A stretch of DNA of 64,000 bases from Trichocoleus sp. FACHB-40 (GTDB lineage Bacteria > Cyanobacteriota > Cyanobacteriia > Cyanobacteriales > FACHB-T130): assembly GCF_014695915.1 (NCBI RefSeq), contig NZ_JACJPF010000103.1:79898-143897 (forward strand). The letters run 5' to 3'. The first letter of the stretch is position 1; each line of letters begins with the position of its first letter. Positions 16,932-26,299 of this stretch are shown piece after piece. A program made the translations under genes and the position numbers. The notes under the pieces are model-generated. The model did not search any database and was not told the origin of the DNA. It saw nothing but the letters and a program-made list of their open reading frames with translations.

Positions 16932-17639
16932 CTACTTCTTTTGTTGACACTTCCAATTAAGCCAATTCTTCAGGATTTCCCTAATCAAATTCTTTGCTTC
17001 TAGTAAAGACATAGGATTTTTCGGGGGTTCTTGCTTTTCGACACCGTGGCGTGCGTCATCGCCAATAGCGTTTACGCTCTGAGATGTGTGCGTGAAGTTA
17101 CTAATCTTATTTTTCGTTACCCATTCTTCGAGCTTCTTGCTTTTAGCATCTTGATTAACAATTTCGTAAATTTTGTAAAGATTAACCCAGTTCTGTTCAA
17201 AAGAAGTCCAAATCCGGAAAACATTTTCAACTATTTTGTCTTTATCTGCAAGATCAATCCAAGGTTCTAACTCTAAAAACTGGGCCGAATCTTGGCCACC
17301 TTCGACTTTTATCGAAGCCTTACTTTTATCCATTTTTATAGTACCTGAACCAGCAATAAAGCGGTGATGTTTCCTATTTTCGTCAACTTGCTCAATTACA
17401 TCAGCATTGAGCAATTGAAATTCAGGAAAATGAATCATCGCCACAGCATTTAGTTTCTGAAAGAGTTCAGTAGCACGCCCATATACATCGCTGACGTTCG
17501 TTAGCGGTTCAAAATCTAAAGAATATAGGTAATAACAACTATTTTTTTCTATTAACTTCAATTTTTCAGACAAAGTAAGCAATTTGGACAGATTCAAAAA
17601 ATCTGACTCATTAATTTCTAGTAAAATTAGCCATTTCAT
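16932..17639 (-). CDS. Hypothetical protein, AT-rich, unknown function
   Basis: 235 residues, with AGGGGA upstream of the ATG. No family is recognised with confidence. The N-terminal half is a mixed alpha/beta stretch (MKWLILLEINESDFLNLSKL). The C-terminal half, WTSFEQNWVNLYKIYEIVNQ then FTHTSQSVNAIGDDARHG and PPKNPMSLLEAKNLI, looks helical and has the D-x-x-R-H-G / P-P-x-N-P-M pattern of uncharacterised bacterial proteins that I associate with HEPN-like helical bundles, though this is weak. The gene is AT-richer than its neighbours, poor in HIP1 sites, and flanked by a relic and a non-canonical EF-G, so acquisition by transfer is plausible. Confidence 0.6.
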   Translation of the reverse strand: MKWLILLEINESDFLNLSKLLTLSEKLKLIEKNSCYYLYSLDFEPLTNVSDVYGRATELFQKLNAVAMIHFPEFQLLNADVIEQVDENRKHHRFIAGSGTIKMDKSKASIKVEGGQDSAQFLELEPWIDLADKDKIVENVFRIWTSFEQNWVNLYKIYEIVNQDAKSKKLEEWVTKNKISNFTHTSQSVNAIGDDARHGVEKQEPPKNPMSLLEAKNLIREILKNWLNWKCQQKK

Positions 17640-17819
17640 AATTAATATTCCCCTTTCAATATAACATTTTGCATTTTTTTAATTAAATTTAAAGGTCGGT
17701 TAGGTTTATTTGAATACGCTTGTACTTTGATAGTAGCAACTTTTAGTAATGGGGAAAATCCCTAGCTTCATTGATAATAAAGCGCGATCACTCTACCTTC
17801 CCACACCCTTGACACTTTC

Positions 17820-17845
17820 GTAGTATAAATGTAGTATAAAATTGC
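17820..17845 (+). promoter_or_regulatory. Direct repeat gtagtataaa before the EF-G gene
   Basis: GTAGTATAAA occurs twice, 12 bases apart, 30-50 bases before the first possible start of the EF-G gene. Each contains a -10-like TATAAA. Promoter function is inferred from position. Confidence 0.35.
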
Positions 17846-17869
17846 CGCACAAGTGGCAAACGTCTTTTC

Positions 17870-19966
17870 ATGGCTCTGGTAAGGCAGAGTATTTGTCCTA
17901 TGATTCCCCGAACGCGCATCCGTAATATTGGAATTTCTGCTCACATCGACTCTGGTAAAACAACCCTCAGCGAGCGGATTCTGTACTACACGGGCAAAAT
18001 TTACAAGATTGGCGAAGTTCGGGGAGGTAGCGATCGCGCTACGTTGGACTACATGGAGTTGGAGCAACAAAAAGGCATTACCATCACTTCAGCAGCGACA
18101 ACTTGCGTATGGAATGATACGCAGCTTAACCTGATTGATACCCCCGGACACGTAGATTTCACGATTGAAGTTGAACGTGCATTGCGGGTTCTTGATGGTG
18201 CGATTATGGTGCTTTGCGCGGTTGCTGGTGTGCAATCGCAATCTATCACCGTAGATCGGCAGATGAAGCGATACCGAGTGCCGCGTATTGCCTTCATTAA
18301 TAAGATGGATCGGACGGGTGCAAATCCATTCCGAGTCGTGCGATCGCTGCGAGAAAAACTCGGTTTGAACCCGGTACTGCTTCAGTATCCTATCGGCAGC
18401 GAGGATAAGTTTGAAGGCGTCATTGATTTGATTGAAATGACGGCAAACTATTTTGCTGGAGAAAAAGGCGAAATTCGCGTCATTCAGTCGATTCCCGAAC
18501 ACTTACGCGAGGAGGCAAAAGAAGCACGAGAAAAGATGCTCGATCAACTCTCTATGTTCTCCGAACCAATGATGGAGATGCTACTTGAGAGCGAAGAAAT
18601 CCCCAAAGGAATGATTTGGGAAACCCTTCGTCGGGCAACTTTAAGCTTGCAATTAACGCCAGTTATGATGGGTTCCGCCTTCAAAAATAAGGGGGTTCAA
18701 AACCTATTAGATGCTGTTGCTCTTTATTTGCCGTCTCCAGTGGATAGAGAGGTGGTGAAAGCGATCGCGATTTCGACCAATGAGCCGATTCATGTCTATC
18801 CAGACACGGAAGTCGCACTCGTTGCCTTGGCTTTCAAAATCGCCAAAGATGAGTATGGACAACTGACTTATACCCGCATCTATTCCGGGACGCTGCACGA
18901 GGGACAACGCATCTACAACACTCGCACCAACCAACGGGTGCTAGTGAGCCAAATTGTGCGGATGCACGCGAACAAACGCGAGGAGGTCGAAAGTGCCGCA
19001 GCTGGGGACATTGTAGCTTTACTGGGCGTAGACTGCGCTTCTGGCGATACGTTCTGCTCGGACGGAACCTACCTTTCTTTAGAGGGGATGTTTGTGCCAG
19101 AACCTGTGATGACGCTAGCGATCGCGCCCAAGAAACAGGAAGATGCCGCTCAAATGTCGAAAGCGCTCAATCGCTTTACACGAGAAGATCCTACCTTCCG
19201 CGTCAGCATCGATCCGGAGTCCAAGGAAACCCTGATTTCGGGGATGGGCGAACTGCATCTAGAAATCTACATTGAACGCATGAAGCGGGAATACAACGCC
19301 GAAGTGAACGTCGGTGCGCCCGCCGTAGCTTACCGCGAAACCGTTACCCAGTCGGCAACCTTCGACTACAGGCTCAAGAAGCAAGGCGGTGGTCCCGGTC
19401 AATATGCTCATGTTATCGGTCGGATTGAACCCTGCGAAGAACCGTTTGCGTTCGAGAATCGGGTGGTTGGTGGTGCAATTCCCAAAGAATTCATCCCCGC
19501 TTGCGAGAAAGGTTTCCGCGAAGCGATCGCAAGCGGACATCTCATCGGTTATCCGATTGTTGGTGTCAAAGCGATACTAGAAGCGGGTTCCTACCACGCG
19601 ATTGACTCTTCGGAAATGGCGTTCCGAACTGCGGCGAGTCTTGCACTCAAGCAAGCTTTTGCCAAAGCAACGCCAGTCATCCTCGAACCGATTATGCTCG
19701 TGGAAGTGGAAACACCTAACGAGTTTGTCGGTCGAGTTCAGGGCGATCTCTCGTCTCGTCGCGGCGTCCTGCTGGGTTCTGAGACGATGGAAAATTACGC
19801 TGTCATCCGTGCGGAAGTGCCGTTCGTGGAAATGTTCGGTTATTCTGCACAGTTGCGATCGCTTTCTTCCGGTCAAGCTAACTTCTCAATGGAGTTCGTC
19901 TCCAACAAGCCGGTACCCGCGAATCTGCAACAGCAGCTGATGGAAGCTGCCCATCTGCGCGGCTAA
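17870..19966 (+). CDS. fusA: Elongation factor G, secondary (mitochondrial/spd-like type)
   Basis: 698 residues from ATG 17870; ATG 17900 (MIPRTRIRNIGISAHID) gives 688 and fits the family better. EF-G is the ribosomal translocase GTPase. Visible are the P-loop AHIDSGKTT, GITITSAATT (switch I), DTPGHVDF (G3), NKMD (G4), and domains III-V through the C-terminus. The G-domain reads SAHIDSGKTTLSERIL and DYMELEQQKGITI; canonical cyanobacterial EF-G has AAHIDAGKTTTTERIL. The variant is what I know from mitochondrial EF-G1 and the spd-type EF-Gs of spirochaetes, planctomycetes and some proteobacteria. There are no ribosomal protein or tuf genes beside it, so it is not the str-operon copy. A strong hairpin follows. 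Confidence 0.9.
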   Translation: MALVRQSICPMIPRTRIRNIGISAHIDSGKTTLSERILYYTGKIYKIGEVRGGSDRATLDYMELEQQKGITITSAATTCVWNDTQLNLIDTPGHVDFTIEVERALRVLDGAIMVLCAVAGVQSQSITVDRQMKRYRVPRIAFINKMDRTGANPFRVVRSLREKLGLNPVLLQYPIGSEDKFEGVIDLIEMTANYFAGEKGEIRVIQSIPEHLREEAKEAREKMLDQLSMFSEPMMEMLLESEEIPKGMIWETLRRATLSLQLTPVMMGSAFKNKGVQNLLDAVALYLPSPVDREVVKAIAISTNEPIHVYPDTEVALVALAFKIAKDEYGQLTYTRIYSGTLHEGQRIYNTRTNQRVLVSQIVRMHANKREEVESAAAGDIVALLGVDCASGDTFCSDGTYLSLEGMFVPEPVMTLAIAPKKQEDAAQMSKALNRFTREDPTFRVSIDPESKETLISGMGELHLEIYIERMKREYNAEVNVGAPAVAYRETVTQSATFDYRLKKQGGGPGQYAHVIGRIEPCEEPFAFENRVVGGAIPKEFIPACEKGFREAIASGHLIGYPIVGVKAILEAGSYHAIDSSEMAFRTAASLALKQAFAKATPVILEPIMLVEVETPNEFVGRVQGDLSSRRGVLLGSETMENYAVIRAEVPFVEMFGYSAQLRSLSSGQANFSMEFVSNKPVPANLQQQLMEAAHLRG

Positions 19967-20022
19967 AGCCTTCATCTGAAAATAGCACTAAGGAGTGTTC
20001 GCGTAGCGGCACTCTCTTCGCG

Positions 20023-20054
20023 GACTGAGGACTAAATTTTAGTTCTCAGTCTTT
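20023..20054 (+). terminator. Terminator after the EF-G gene
   Basis: A 14-bp stem (GACTGAGGACTAAA with TTTAGTTCTCAGTC, one G-T type mismatch) is followed by TTTTCTTT. A dispersed gcgtagcg-type palindrome lies just before it. Confidence 0.8.
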
Positions 20055-20098
20055 TCTTTGCACTCATAAAATGGAGTAACACACTCAAGGAGTGCCTG

Positions 20099-20665
20099 AT
20101 GAGCCAAACCACTACCGATCGAGTCCGTTGGACAGTTGCCGATCTGGAGTTGTTGCCAGATAACGGGAATCGCTATGAGATTGTGGATGGAGAATTATTT
20201 GTGACACGCGCACCACACTGGGGTCATCAAAGAGTATGTAGCAACATTTGTACAGAGTTGAATTTTTGGTCGCGACAGACTGGTCTAGGAGAATCTGCAA
20301 GTGGTGCTGGCATCATTTTTACAGATGCTGATAACGTGATTCCTGACGTAGTTTGGGCAAGCAAGGAACGATTAGCTGCTGTGCTAGATGATGCAGGGCA
20401 TTTAACCGCAGCACCAGAGTTGGTGGTTGAGGTGCTATCTCCAGGCGAGGAGAATGAACGCAGAGATAGACAGGTGAAACTGAAACTTTACGCATCGCAG
20501 GGAGCCACGGAATACTGGATAGTGGATTGGCGTTTGCAGCAAATTCAGATTTATCGACGAGAGGGGGCAACATTGGTGCTAACAGCGACATTGTTTGCCA
20601 GCGATGAACTGACTTCGCCTTTGCTTCCCGGTTTTACTTGTCCTGTGGCGCGGTTGTTTAATTGA
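20099..20665 (+). CDS. Uma2-family (DUF820) PD-(D/E)XK-like protein
   Basis: 188 residues with AAGGAG before the ATG. The layout is standard Uma2: WTVADLELLPDNGNRYEIVD then GELFVTRAPHWGHQRV, IIFTDADNVIPDVVW, PELVVEVLSPGEENERRDRQ and KLYASQGATEYWIVD. The D in IPDVV and the ExL..K-like VEVLSP..K positions make the restriction-endonuclease-fold metal site; activity has rarely been shown for these proteins. Cyanobacteria carry many dispersed copies, often linked to mobile-element regulation in published predictions. This is one of three in the window (others 23722-24486 and 26979-27746). Confidence 0.88.
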   Translation: MSQTTTDRVRWTVADLELLPDNGNRYEIVDGELFVTRAPHWGHQRVCSNICTELNFWSRQTGLGESASGAGIIFTDADNVIPDVVWASKERLAAVLDDAGHLTAAPELVVEVLSPGEENERRDRQVKLKLYASQGATEYWIVDWRLQQIQIYRREGATLVLTATLFASDELTSPLLPGFTCPVARLFN

Positions 20666-20697
20666 TAAAAAAATAGGGTGGGAAAAAACCCACCCTA
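20664..20697 (-). terminator. Terminator between convergent Uma2 gene and clpB
   Basis: TAGGGTGGG (20674-20682) pairs with CCCACCCTA (20689-20697). On the minus strand a T-run follows, which suits clpB; it may also help stop the Uma2 transcript. Confidence 0.8.
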
Positions 20698-20705
20698 CCT
20701 AATAC

Positions 20706-23327
20706 TTAATGTGCAGTTACTAACTCAGCTGGTAAGCGCTTGAAGGCAAGACGCTCATTTTCCACATCGACAAAGATGGTGTCGCCGTCGTTAAATTCGC
20801 CGCGCAGGATACCCTTGGCGATTTGGGTTTCCAGTTCCCTCTGAATGGCACGCTTTAAGGGACGTGCGCCGAAAACTGGGTCGTATCCAACTTCTGCCAA
20901 AAAGTCAAGAGAAGCTTCGGAAAGTTTGAGAGACATCTTGCGATCGCTTAACCGTTTTTCCAATCGCTTGACTTGGATTTGGACAATCTGCCGCAGTTCC
21001 GACTTCTGCAAGCCGTGGAAGATGATAATTTCGTCAATTCGGTTCAAGAACTCTGGACGGAAGCTAGTACGCATCGCCTCCATTACCCGACTACGCATCT
21101 CATCGTACTGGCTATCGTCACCAGCCAAATCTAAGATGAACTGCGAACCGATGTTGCTGGTCATGATGATGATACTATTCTTGAAGTCTACAGTGTGACC
21201 TTGAGAATCGGTAACGCGACCATCATCGAGAATTTGCAACATGATGTTGAAAACATCTGGGTGAGCTTTTTCGATTTCGTCGAATAGCACCACTGCGTAA
21301 GGACGACGACGGATAGATTCAGTTAATTGTCCGCCTTCGTCATAACCGACGTATCCGGGAGGCGCACCAATAAGCCTGGAAACGCTGTGCTTCTCCATGT
21401 ATTCGGACATATCGATTCGCACCAAAGCTTCTTCGGTGTCGAATAGATAAGCGGCGAGGGCTTTTCCGAGTTCCGTCTTGCCAACACCAGTGGGCCCAAG
21501 GAAAATAAAGCTAGCAGTTGGACGATTTGGATCGGCAAGACCAGCACGCGATCGCTGAATCGCATCAGCTACAGCTGTCACCGCTTCATCCTGACCGATG
21601 ACGCGCTTGTGTAGTTCGTCTTCCAACTGCAAGAGTTTTTCTTTCTCTGATTCCACTAACTTGCTGATCGGAATCCCAGTCCACTTAGAAATGATTTCAG
21701 CAATATCAGATTCAGTGACTTCTTCCCGAAGTAGCGATCGCCCACTATTTTGAGTTTGCGCTAGTTGCGTTTCCGTCTCTTCTAACTGACGTTGCAATTC
21801 GGTCAACTTGCCATATTTCAATTCAGCAGCTTTGTTAAGATCGTACTCTCTCTCAGCTTGTTGAATTTCAATATTCACCCGATCGATTTCTTCTTTGAAG
21901 GTTTTACGGCGTTCGAGAACATCTTTCTCAGCTTGCCATTGAGCATTCAGCGTCCGTTGTTTTTCCTCAAGATCGGCAAGTTCTTTATCCAACCTTTCCA
22001 GCCGTTCTCTAGAAGGTGCATCGCTTTCTTTTTGTAGCGACAAACGCTCCATTTTTAGCTGGATAATTTTGCGGTCGATTTCGTCAAGTTCCTCTGGTTT
22101 AGAGGTACTTTCCATCTTCAAGCGGGCGGCGGCTTCATCTACTAAGTCAATCGCTTTATCTGGGAGGAAGCGATCGCTAATATATCTAGTAGACAAAGTA
22201 GCCGCAGCCACTAACGCACTATCAGAGATTTTCACGTTATGGTGCGTTTCGTAGCGATCTTTCAAACCCCGCAGAATGGAAACAGTATCTTCCACGCTGG
22301 GCTGATCGATATAAACTTGTTGGAAACGCCGTTCTAAAGCTGCATCTTTCTCGATGTACTTGCGGTATTCATCCAGAGTTGTCGCACCGATACAACGCAA
22401 CTCACCTCTTGCTAACATTGGTTTGAGCAAGTTGCCAGCATCCATCGCCCCTTGAGTTGCACCAGCACCAACAACGGTGTGAATTTCATCTATAAATAGG
22501 ATGAGTTGTCCTTTGGAATCGGTAACTTCCTTGAGAACAGCTTTCAAGCGTTCTTCAAATTCACCCCTATATTTGGCACCAGCAATCAAAGCACCCATAT
22601 CGAGGGCGATAAGTTTGCGATCGCGCAACGACTCAGGAACATCACCACTGACAATTCGCTGCGCCAAACCTTCAGCGATCGCAGTTTTACCTACCCCAGG
22701 TTCACCAATCAGCACCGGGTTATTCTTAGTGCGACGAGACAGAATTTGGATCGTGCGGCGAATCTCATCATCGCGCCCAATCACTGGATCTAACTTCCCT
22801 TCACGGGCGAATGCTGTCAAATCGCGCCCATATTTTTCCAAAGATTCATACTTGCCTTCTGGATTTTGGTCAGTCACTTTTTGGCTCCCGCGAACTTGGG
22901 CGATGATAGTTCTTAGCTTGTTTTCATCCAGTTTAAATTCTTGAAACAAAGCCTTACCAAAGCGATCGTCTTTGGGATAAGCCAGCATCAAGTGTTCGAT
23001 AGAGATGAAGTCGTCTTCAAACTCTTTGCGAAAAGCTTCAGCCCTATCTAGCAAAGTATCAAGACTGCGCCCTACATAAACAGAGGTGCCGCTACCAGAA
23101 ACCTTGGGCTGACGCTTAATAAAGTCTTCCGTGCGTTCTCTAAATCGCTGCACGTTCGCCCCACCTTTGTTGAGAATGCTGGTGGCGAGTCCTTCTTGAT
23201 CCAGCAGCGCTTTCATCAAGTGTTCGCTTTCCAGTTGTTGCTGCTGGGCAGATTTAACAATATCTGGGGTGCGGGTGATGGCTTCCCAAGCTTTTTCTGT
23301 AAATTGGTTCGGATTAGTTGGTTGCAT
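20706..23327 (-). CDS. clpB: ATP-dependent disaggregase ClpB
   Basis: 873 residues, full family length. With DnaK/DnaJ/GrpE this hexamer pulls polypeptides from aggregates and gives thermotolerance. In order: Clp N domain (1-150; [20 protein letters not shown]), first AAA+ with Walker A GEPGVGKT at 208-215 and [15 protein letters not shown], the coiled-coil M domain (about 400-530) that separates ClpB from ClpC, and a second AAA+ with [15 protein letters not shown] and [15 protein letters not shown], then the D2-small domain ending in [20 protein letters not shown]. Cyanobacteria often have two clpB genes; which this is cannot be told. No CIRCE element was seen upstream. Confidence 0.96.
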   Translation of the reverse strand: MQPTNPNQFTEKAWEAITRTPDIVKSAQQQQLESEHLMKALLDQEGLATSILNKGGANVQRFRERTEDFIKRQPKVSGSGTSVYVGRSLDTLLDRAEAFRKEFEDDFISIEHLMLAYPKDDRFGKALFQEFKLDENKLRTIIAQVRGSQKVTDQNPEGKYESLEKYGRDLTAFAREGKLDPVIGRDDEIRRTIQILSRRTKNNPVLIGEPGVGKTAIAEGLAQRIVSGDVPESLRDRKLIALDMGALIAGAKYRGEFEERLKAVLKEVTDSKGQLILFIDEIHTVVGAGATQGAMDAGNLLKPMLARGELRCIGATTLDEYRKYIEKDAALERRFQQVYIDQPSVEDTVSILRGLKDRYETHHNVKISDSALVAAATLSTRYISDRFLPDKAIDLVDEAAARLKMESTSKPEELDEIDRKIIQLKMERLSLQKESDAPSRERLERLDKELADLEEKQRTLNAQWQAEKDVLERRKTFKEEIDRVNIEIQQAEREYDLNKAAELKYGKLTELQRQLEETETQLAQTQNSGRSLLREEVTESDIAEIISKWTGIPISKLVESEKEKLLQLEDELHKRVIGQDEAVTAVADAIQRSRAGLADPNRPTASFIFLGPTGVGKTELGKALAAYLFDTEEALVRIDMSEYMEKHSVSRLIGAPPGYVGYDEGGQLTESIRRRPYAVVLFDEIEKAHPDVFNIMLQILDDGRVTDSQGHTVDFKNSIIIMTSNIGSQFILDLAGDDSQYDEMRSRVMEAMRTSFRPEFLNRIDEIIIFHGLQKSELRQIVQIQVKRLEKRLSDRKMSLKLSEASLDFLAEVGYDPVFGARPLKRAIQRELETQIAKGILRGEFNDGDTIFVDVENERLAFKRLPAELVTAH

Positions 23328-23721
23328 GATAACTACTGCTTAACAGACCACTCCAGACACCCATAACACAGAAAAATCAGCATTACATCTGGCTTATGGC
23401 TGCCTCTATGGTCATTGTAAGTAGCCTTGTGCAATCCCAGGATCGGTATTTACGTATCCACGGTTGGGTATTACCGTCCCAAAAGCGTCCCATCTTTAAC
23501 AAATCCTGAACAAACTGCGCTCTCCTTCATCAATCCTTTATATAATATTTTTAATCATTTGTTAACCTGAAGTTAATTAAATACTTCTGATTAGCTAAAT
23601 TACCAGTTTAAAGTTTAGCTCGATTCGGCACCAGCAACCGCAGTGCAGTCATTTCTCCTGAAAAAAAACAAGAAAAATTCATTTGTTTTTCAAGCCCTTA
23701 ATCGTTTTGTTCGGGAGTATG
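23328..23721. other. Intergenic region upstream of clpB
   Basis: 394 bp, AT-rich, between the clpB start and the stop of the next minus-strand gene. It must hold the clpB promoter. I see no gene, no CIRCE-type inverted repeat and no convincing hairpin. Confidence 0.4.
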
Positions 23722-24486
23722 TCACGCTTCCGGTTCAATTCCCATAGCTCTTAATTGTGCTGCTAATCGCTCAGCGCGTTGGCGCTCAGCTTCCGCCCGC
23801 TGGCGCTCAGTTTCAGCGCGTTGGGTTTCCTGGTCAGCGCGTTCATCGCCAGTCAACAACAAATTACCTTGTGCATCCCACCAACGCAACCAAGGTAATT
23901 CTGTATTTTGATACTGTCCTTGCCAAATTCCCAACTCGACTCCAAGCGGTGAAATTGGATAGTGTCCCCGCTCATTTGCAGCTATGAGTTCATAGCGATT
24001 TTCTATCATGTGATAGACCTCAACACTGGCTTTATTTACTTCATAAATTCCGTAGAATGCCGGACGAATCACCTGTTCATAAACCCAAAATTTGCCAGTC
24101 ATGGGTGTGGTGTCGCGTTCTTCTTGTCCATCCCCAGATACAAATTCCAACACAATCAACGGTGCAATATGTTCTTGCCACATGACATAAGAACGCCGAA
24201 TTTGACCATTGAATGTAGGCGGGACATTTGGCACATAAAACCAGTCTGGTGCTTCTGCGCCTCGTTCTGGTGGTTCAGTAATGCGCCAGTAGATGCCTAA
24301 ATCCTGTCCAATACAATAGTTTTCATCGGGATGACGTTGCTCTAGGATAGGTAGAATCGCACCAGTCAGTAAGATGCTTTGGGGATGCTCTTGCCAATTT
24401 TTCACAAATGTGCCATCTGACTCTGGTAATTGCGTATGGTCAGGTAAGAGTAAACCTAACTCTGATTGTGTAGTAACGGAAGTCAT
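23722..24486 (-). CDS. Uma2-family protein with C-terminal Arg/Glu coiled coil
   Basis: 254 residues. The core resembles the Uma2 fold: CIGQDLGIYWRITEPPERGA, EAPDWFYVPNVPP with the acidic residue of the metal site, and LIVLEFVSGDGQEERDTT for the E-x-S segment, then FYGIYEVNKASVEVYH. The last ~45 residues (DERADQETQRAETERQRAEA onward) form a heptad-like Arg/Glu/Ala coiled coil ending RAMGIEPEA. This larger subtype is common in filamentous cyanobacteria. Coiled-coil tails suggest oligomerisation. Nuclease activity is inferred from the fold only. The related gene at 26979-27746 shares the same build. Confidence 0.8.
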   Translation of the reverse strand: MTSVTTQSELGLLLPDHTQLPESDGTFVKNWQEHPQSILLTGAILPILEQRHPDENYCIGQDLGIYWRITEPPERGAEAPDWFYVPNVPPTFNGQIRRSYVMWQEHIAPLIVLEFVSGDGQEERDTTPMTGKFWVYEQVIRPAFYGIYEVNKASVEVYHMIENRYELIAANERGHYPISPLGVELGIWQGQYQNTELPWLRWWDAQGNLLLTGDERADQETQRAETERQRAEAERQRAERLAAQLRAMGIEPEA

Positions 24487-24617
24487 AGCAGCATTATTAA
24501 CTCTGATATAAGCTCATTGTAGGGAGCTATTAGCAAAATGAGGCTACTCGCCCTATTCCCTCTGCGGTTCGTTCCCTCTAAATAGCGCCATAATAAAATT
24601 AGAATGCTATAAATACT

Positions 24618-25097
24618 ATGAAACTCAAAACGCTAGTTGCCGCGCTATCAGTGCTGTGTTTAACAACACCCGTACAAGCTGCAAATCCGGGACACGTAGA
24701 TCGTTTACTAAAAACCAAAGAATGTTTAGGTTGTGATCTCAGCGGTGCTGATTTAAGCGGCGCTGACTTGAGAGATGCTAACCTGCAACGGGCAAACTTG
24801 ACAAAAGCTAATTTGACAAAAGCAAATCTTGCGGGTGCTAATTTGTACGTAGCTAATTTAGATCGCGCCCAACTCCAGCAAGCTAACTTGCAAAATTCCT
24901 TTCTGAGATTTACTAACTTGCGCGGTGCCAACTTAGAAGGTGCTGACTTGCAACAGGCAGATATGAGATTTGCTAACTTAGCATACGCCAAGATGATAGA
25001 TGCAAACTTGCTTGGTGTTAATCTGCAAAATGCTAATTTATACCTGGCCCAGCTAAGGGGAACTATACTGCAAGGTGTATTGGGAATTAATTACTAA
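24618..25097 (+). CDS. Secreted pentapeptide-repeat protein
   Basis: 159 residues. A signal peptide (MKLKTLVAALSVLCLTTPVQ, cleavage near VQAA) leads to a CLGCDLSGADL start and then about twenty A(D/N)LXX repeats (DLSGADLSGADLRDANL ...) forming a right-handed quadrilateral beta helix. The VDRLLKTKECLGCDLSGADL entry is a common cyanobacterial N-cap. Location is periplasm or thylakoid lumen by the signal. Known lumenal relatives exist, but their function is unclear; the fold serves binding rather than catalysis. Confidence 0.88.
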   Translation: MKLKTLVAALSVLCLTTPVQAANPGHVDRLLKTKECLGCDLSGADLSGADLRDANLQRANLTKANLTKANLAGANLYVANLDRAQLQQANLQNSFLRFTNLRGANLEGADLQQADMRFANLAYAKMIDANLLGVNLQNANLYLAQLRGTILQGVLGINY

Positions 25098-25428
25098 AAT
25101 TGGGAATTGGGAATTGGGAATTGGGATTAAAGTTAGTTAAAAGTTACTAATTACTGGCTCCTCACCTCCTAACTTTTCACTTTTCCATTAACAATTAACT
25201 TTCCCGATTTTAAGATGTAGATTGTCGAATTGATTCCCGCTCTAAAGAGCACATTTGTTGATATAGCAGTCCTAAACGAGTTATGAAATATTTTTTCCTC
25301 TGTAGCGTTCTCGCCTGTCCTACAGTTTACAAATGAAATAGGACTGCTATAACTTTCCTACTATCTCGTAATAAAAGAGTTTTGAGTGTTAAGTTTGAAT
25401 TGAAGGCTGTTTAAACTCATAACTCTCC
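25098..25428. other. Repeat-bearing intergenic region
   Basis: 331 bp without a gene. It opens with a short array of the heptamer AATTGGG (about 25099-25125) and contains the inverted-repeat element annotated at 25262-25351. Confidence 0.6.
25262..25351. mobile_element. Short MITE-like element
   Basis: A perfect 13-bp inverted repeat TATAGCAGTCCTA / TAGGACTGCTATA bounds about 90 bp of non-coding DNA. The compact size and perfect ends suggest a non-autonomous element or a stable hairpin; no target duplication was established. Confidence 0.5.
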
Positions 25429-26055
25429 CTAACGGGGATATGGTGCTTGCCAGCGGCGGCGGGGGCCAATATCTAGATGAACCATGTAGGGTACATAAAG
25501 GTACGTACCTAAACCGCCCTCCCACCAATCCAACATCTGAGCCAGTTGAGGACCAGTGTAGCCCTCCACCCAGAAATCAACAGCTCCTCCCATGACATAC
25601 TCTTTCTTCGACGCTCCATTGAGCTTAAAACCGAAGGGTTGATGATGATACCAGCTGGTGATGCGGAAAGGCTTGCCAATTTGGTCTCTAATAACTTGTA
25701 GCTGCTCGGCTAGGGTGATAATATTTTGGACGATTTCTTTGTTTTCGGGGAGGTGGCGATCGCCATTAGGAATCGCTGCTGCCCAAGTAATATCGCCCCC
25801 TGGAATAATCGGATCGTCTAAACGAATTTTATCCGAGTAGCTTGCTAGATCAAGGATTTCACTGGTTTGTTTTTTAGGTACGGCGATCGCTTCCGCGTGA
25901 ATTTCTGGGGTGGGCCCACTTAGCAAAGCTTGGTGAAATTTCTCTAACTCCTCTGGGTGCTTATCGTGCAACCATTGTTCTAGCTCATCAATGGCTTGAT
26001 TTTGATGATCTAAATTTTGATAAAACTTAAAGGCGTTCCTCAGTTTGAATTCCAT
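25429..26055 (-). CDS. Peptidase M15A-like domain protein with altered metal site
   Basis: 208 residues with GGAGGG upstream. Residues ~75-208 resemble the C-terminal M15A peptidase domain (D-Ala-D-Ala carboxypeptidase-like): GDITWAAAIPNGDRHLP, QIGKPFRITSWYHH, GGAVDFWVEGYTGPQLAQML, and MVHLDIGPRRRW. Compared with the intact-looking paralogue at 29267-31006 (SRHIVGDAIDF), the first zinc-ligand histidine is replaced by tyrosine (KEYVMGGAVDF), while the aspartate and the second histidine (VHLD) remain. Either the metal site is lost and the domain binds peptidoglycan, or another residue substitutes. The N-terminal ~70 residues are helical and unrecognised. No signal peptide is seen. Confidence 0.75.
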   Translation of the reverse strand: MEFKLRNAFKFYQNLDHQNQAIDELEQWLHDKHPEELEKFHQALLSGPTPEIHAEAIAVPKKQTSEILDLASYSDKIRLDDPIIPGGDITWAAAIPNGDRHLPENKEIVQNIITLAEQLQVIRDQIGKPFRITSWYHHQPFGFKLNGASKKEYVMGGAVDFWVEGYTGPQLAQMLDWWEGGLGTYLYVPYMVHLDIGPRRRWQAPYPR

Positions 26056-26299
26056 ATCGATCGATCCCTCCAGCGGGCAATTCCCTGATACCAGCCTACC
26101 GCGCTACCGTACCAGTATCTTCAGGTAAATGTAATAAATAGCAATCGCATTCCCAACCCACTTGTGGAGAGACGTTGTAGACATGGGCAATCTGCTTTAC
26201 AGCCCTTTACATCTTGCAAAATGGCACAATCACATCAGCTTAGCGTCTTCAAGGCTTAGCGAAGTAAACTAAAGCAACACTATATCAAGGGAGGAAAAA

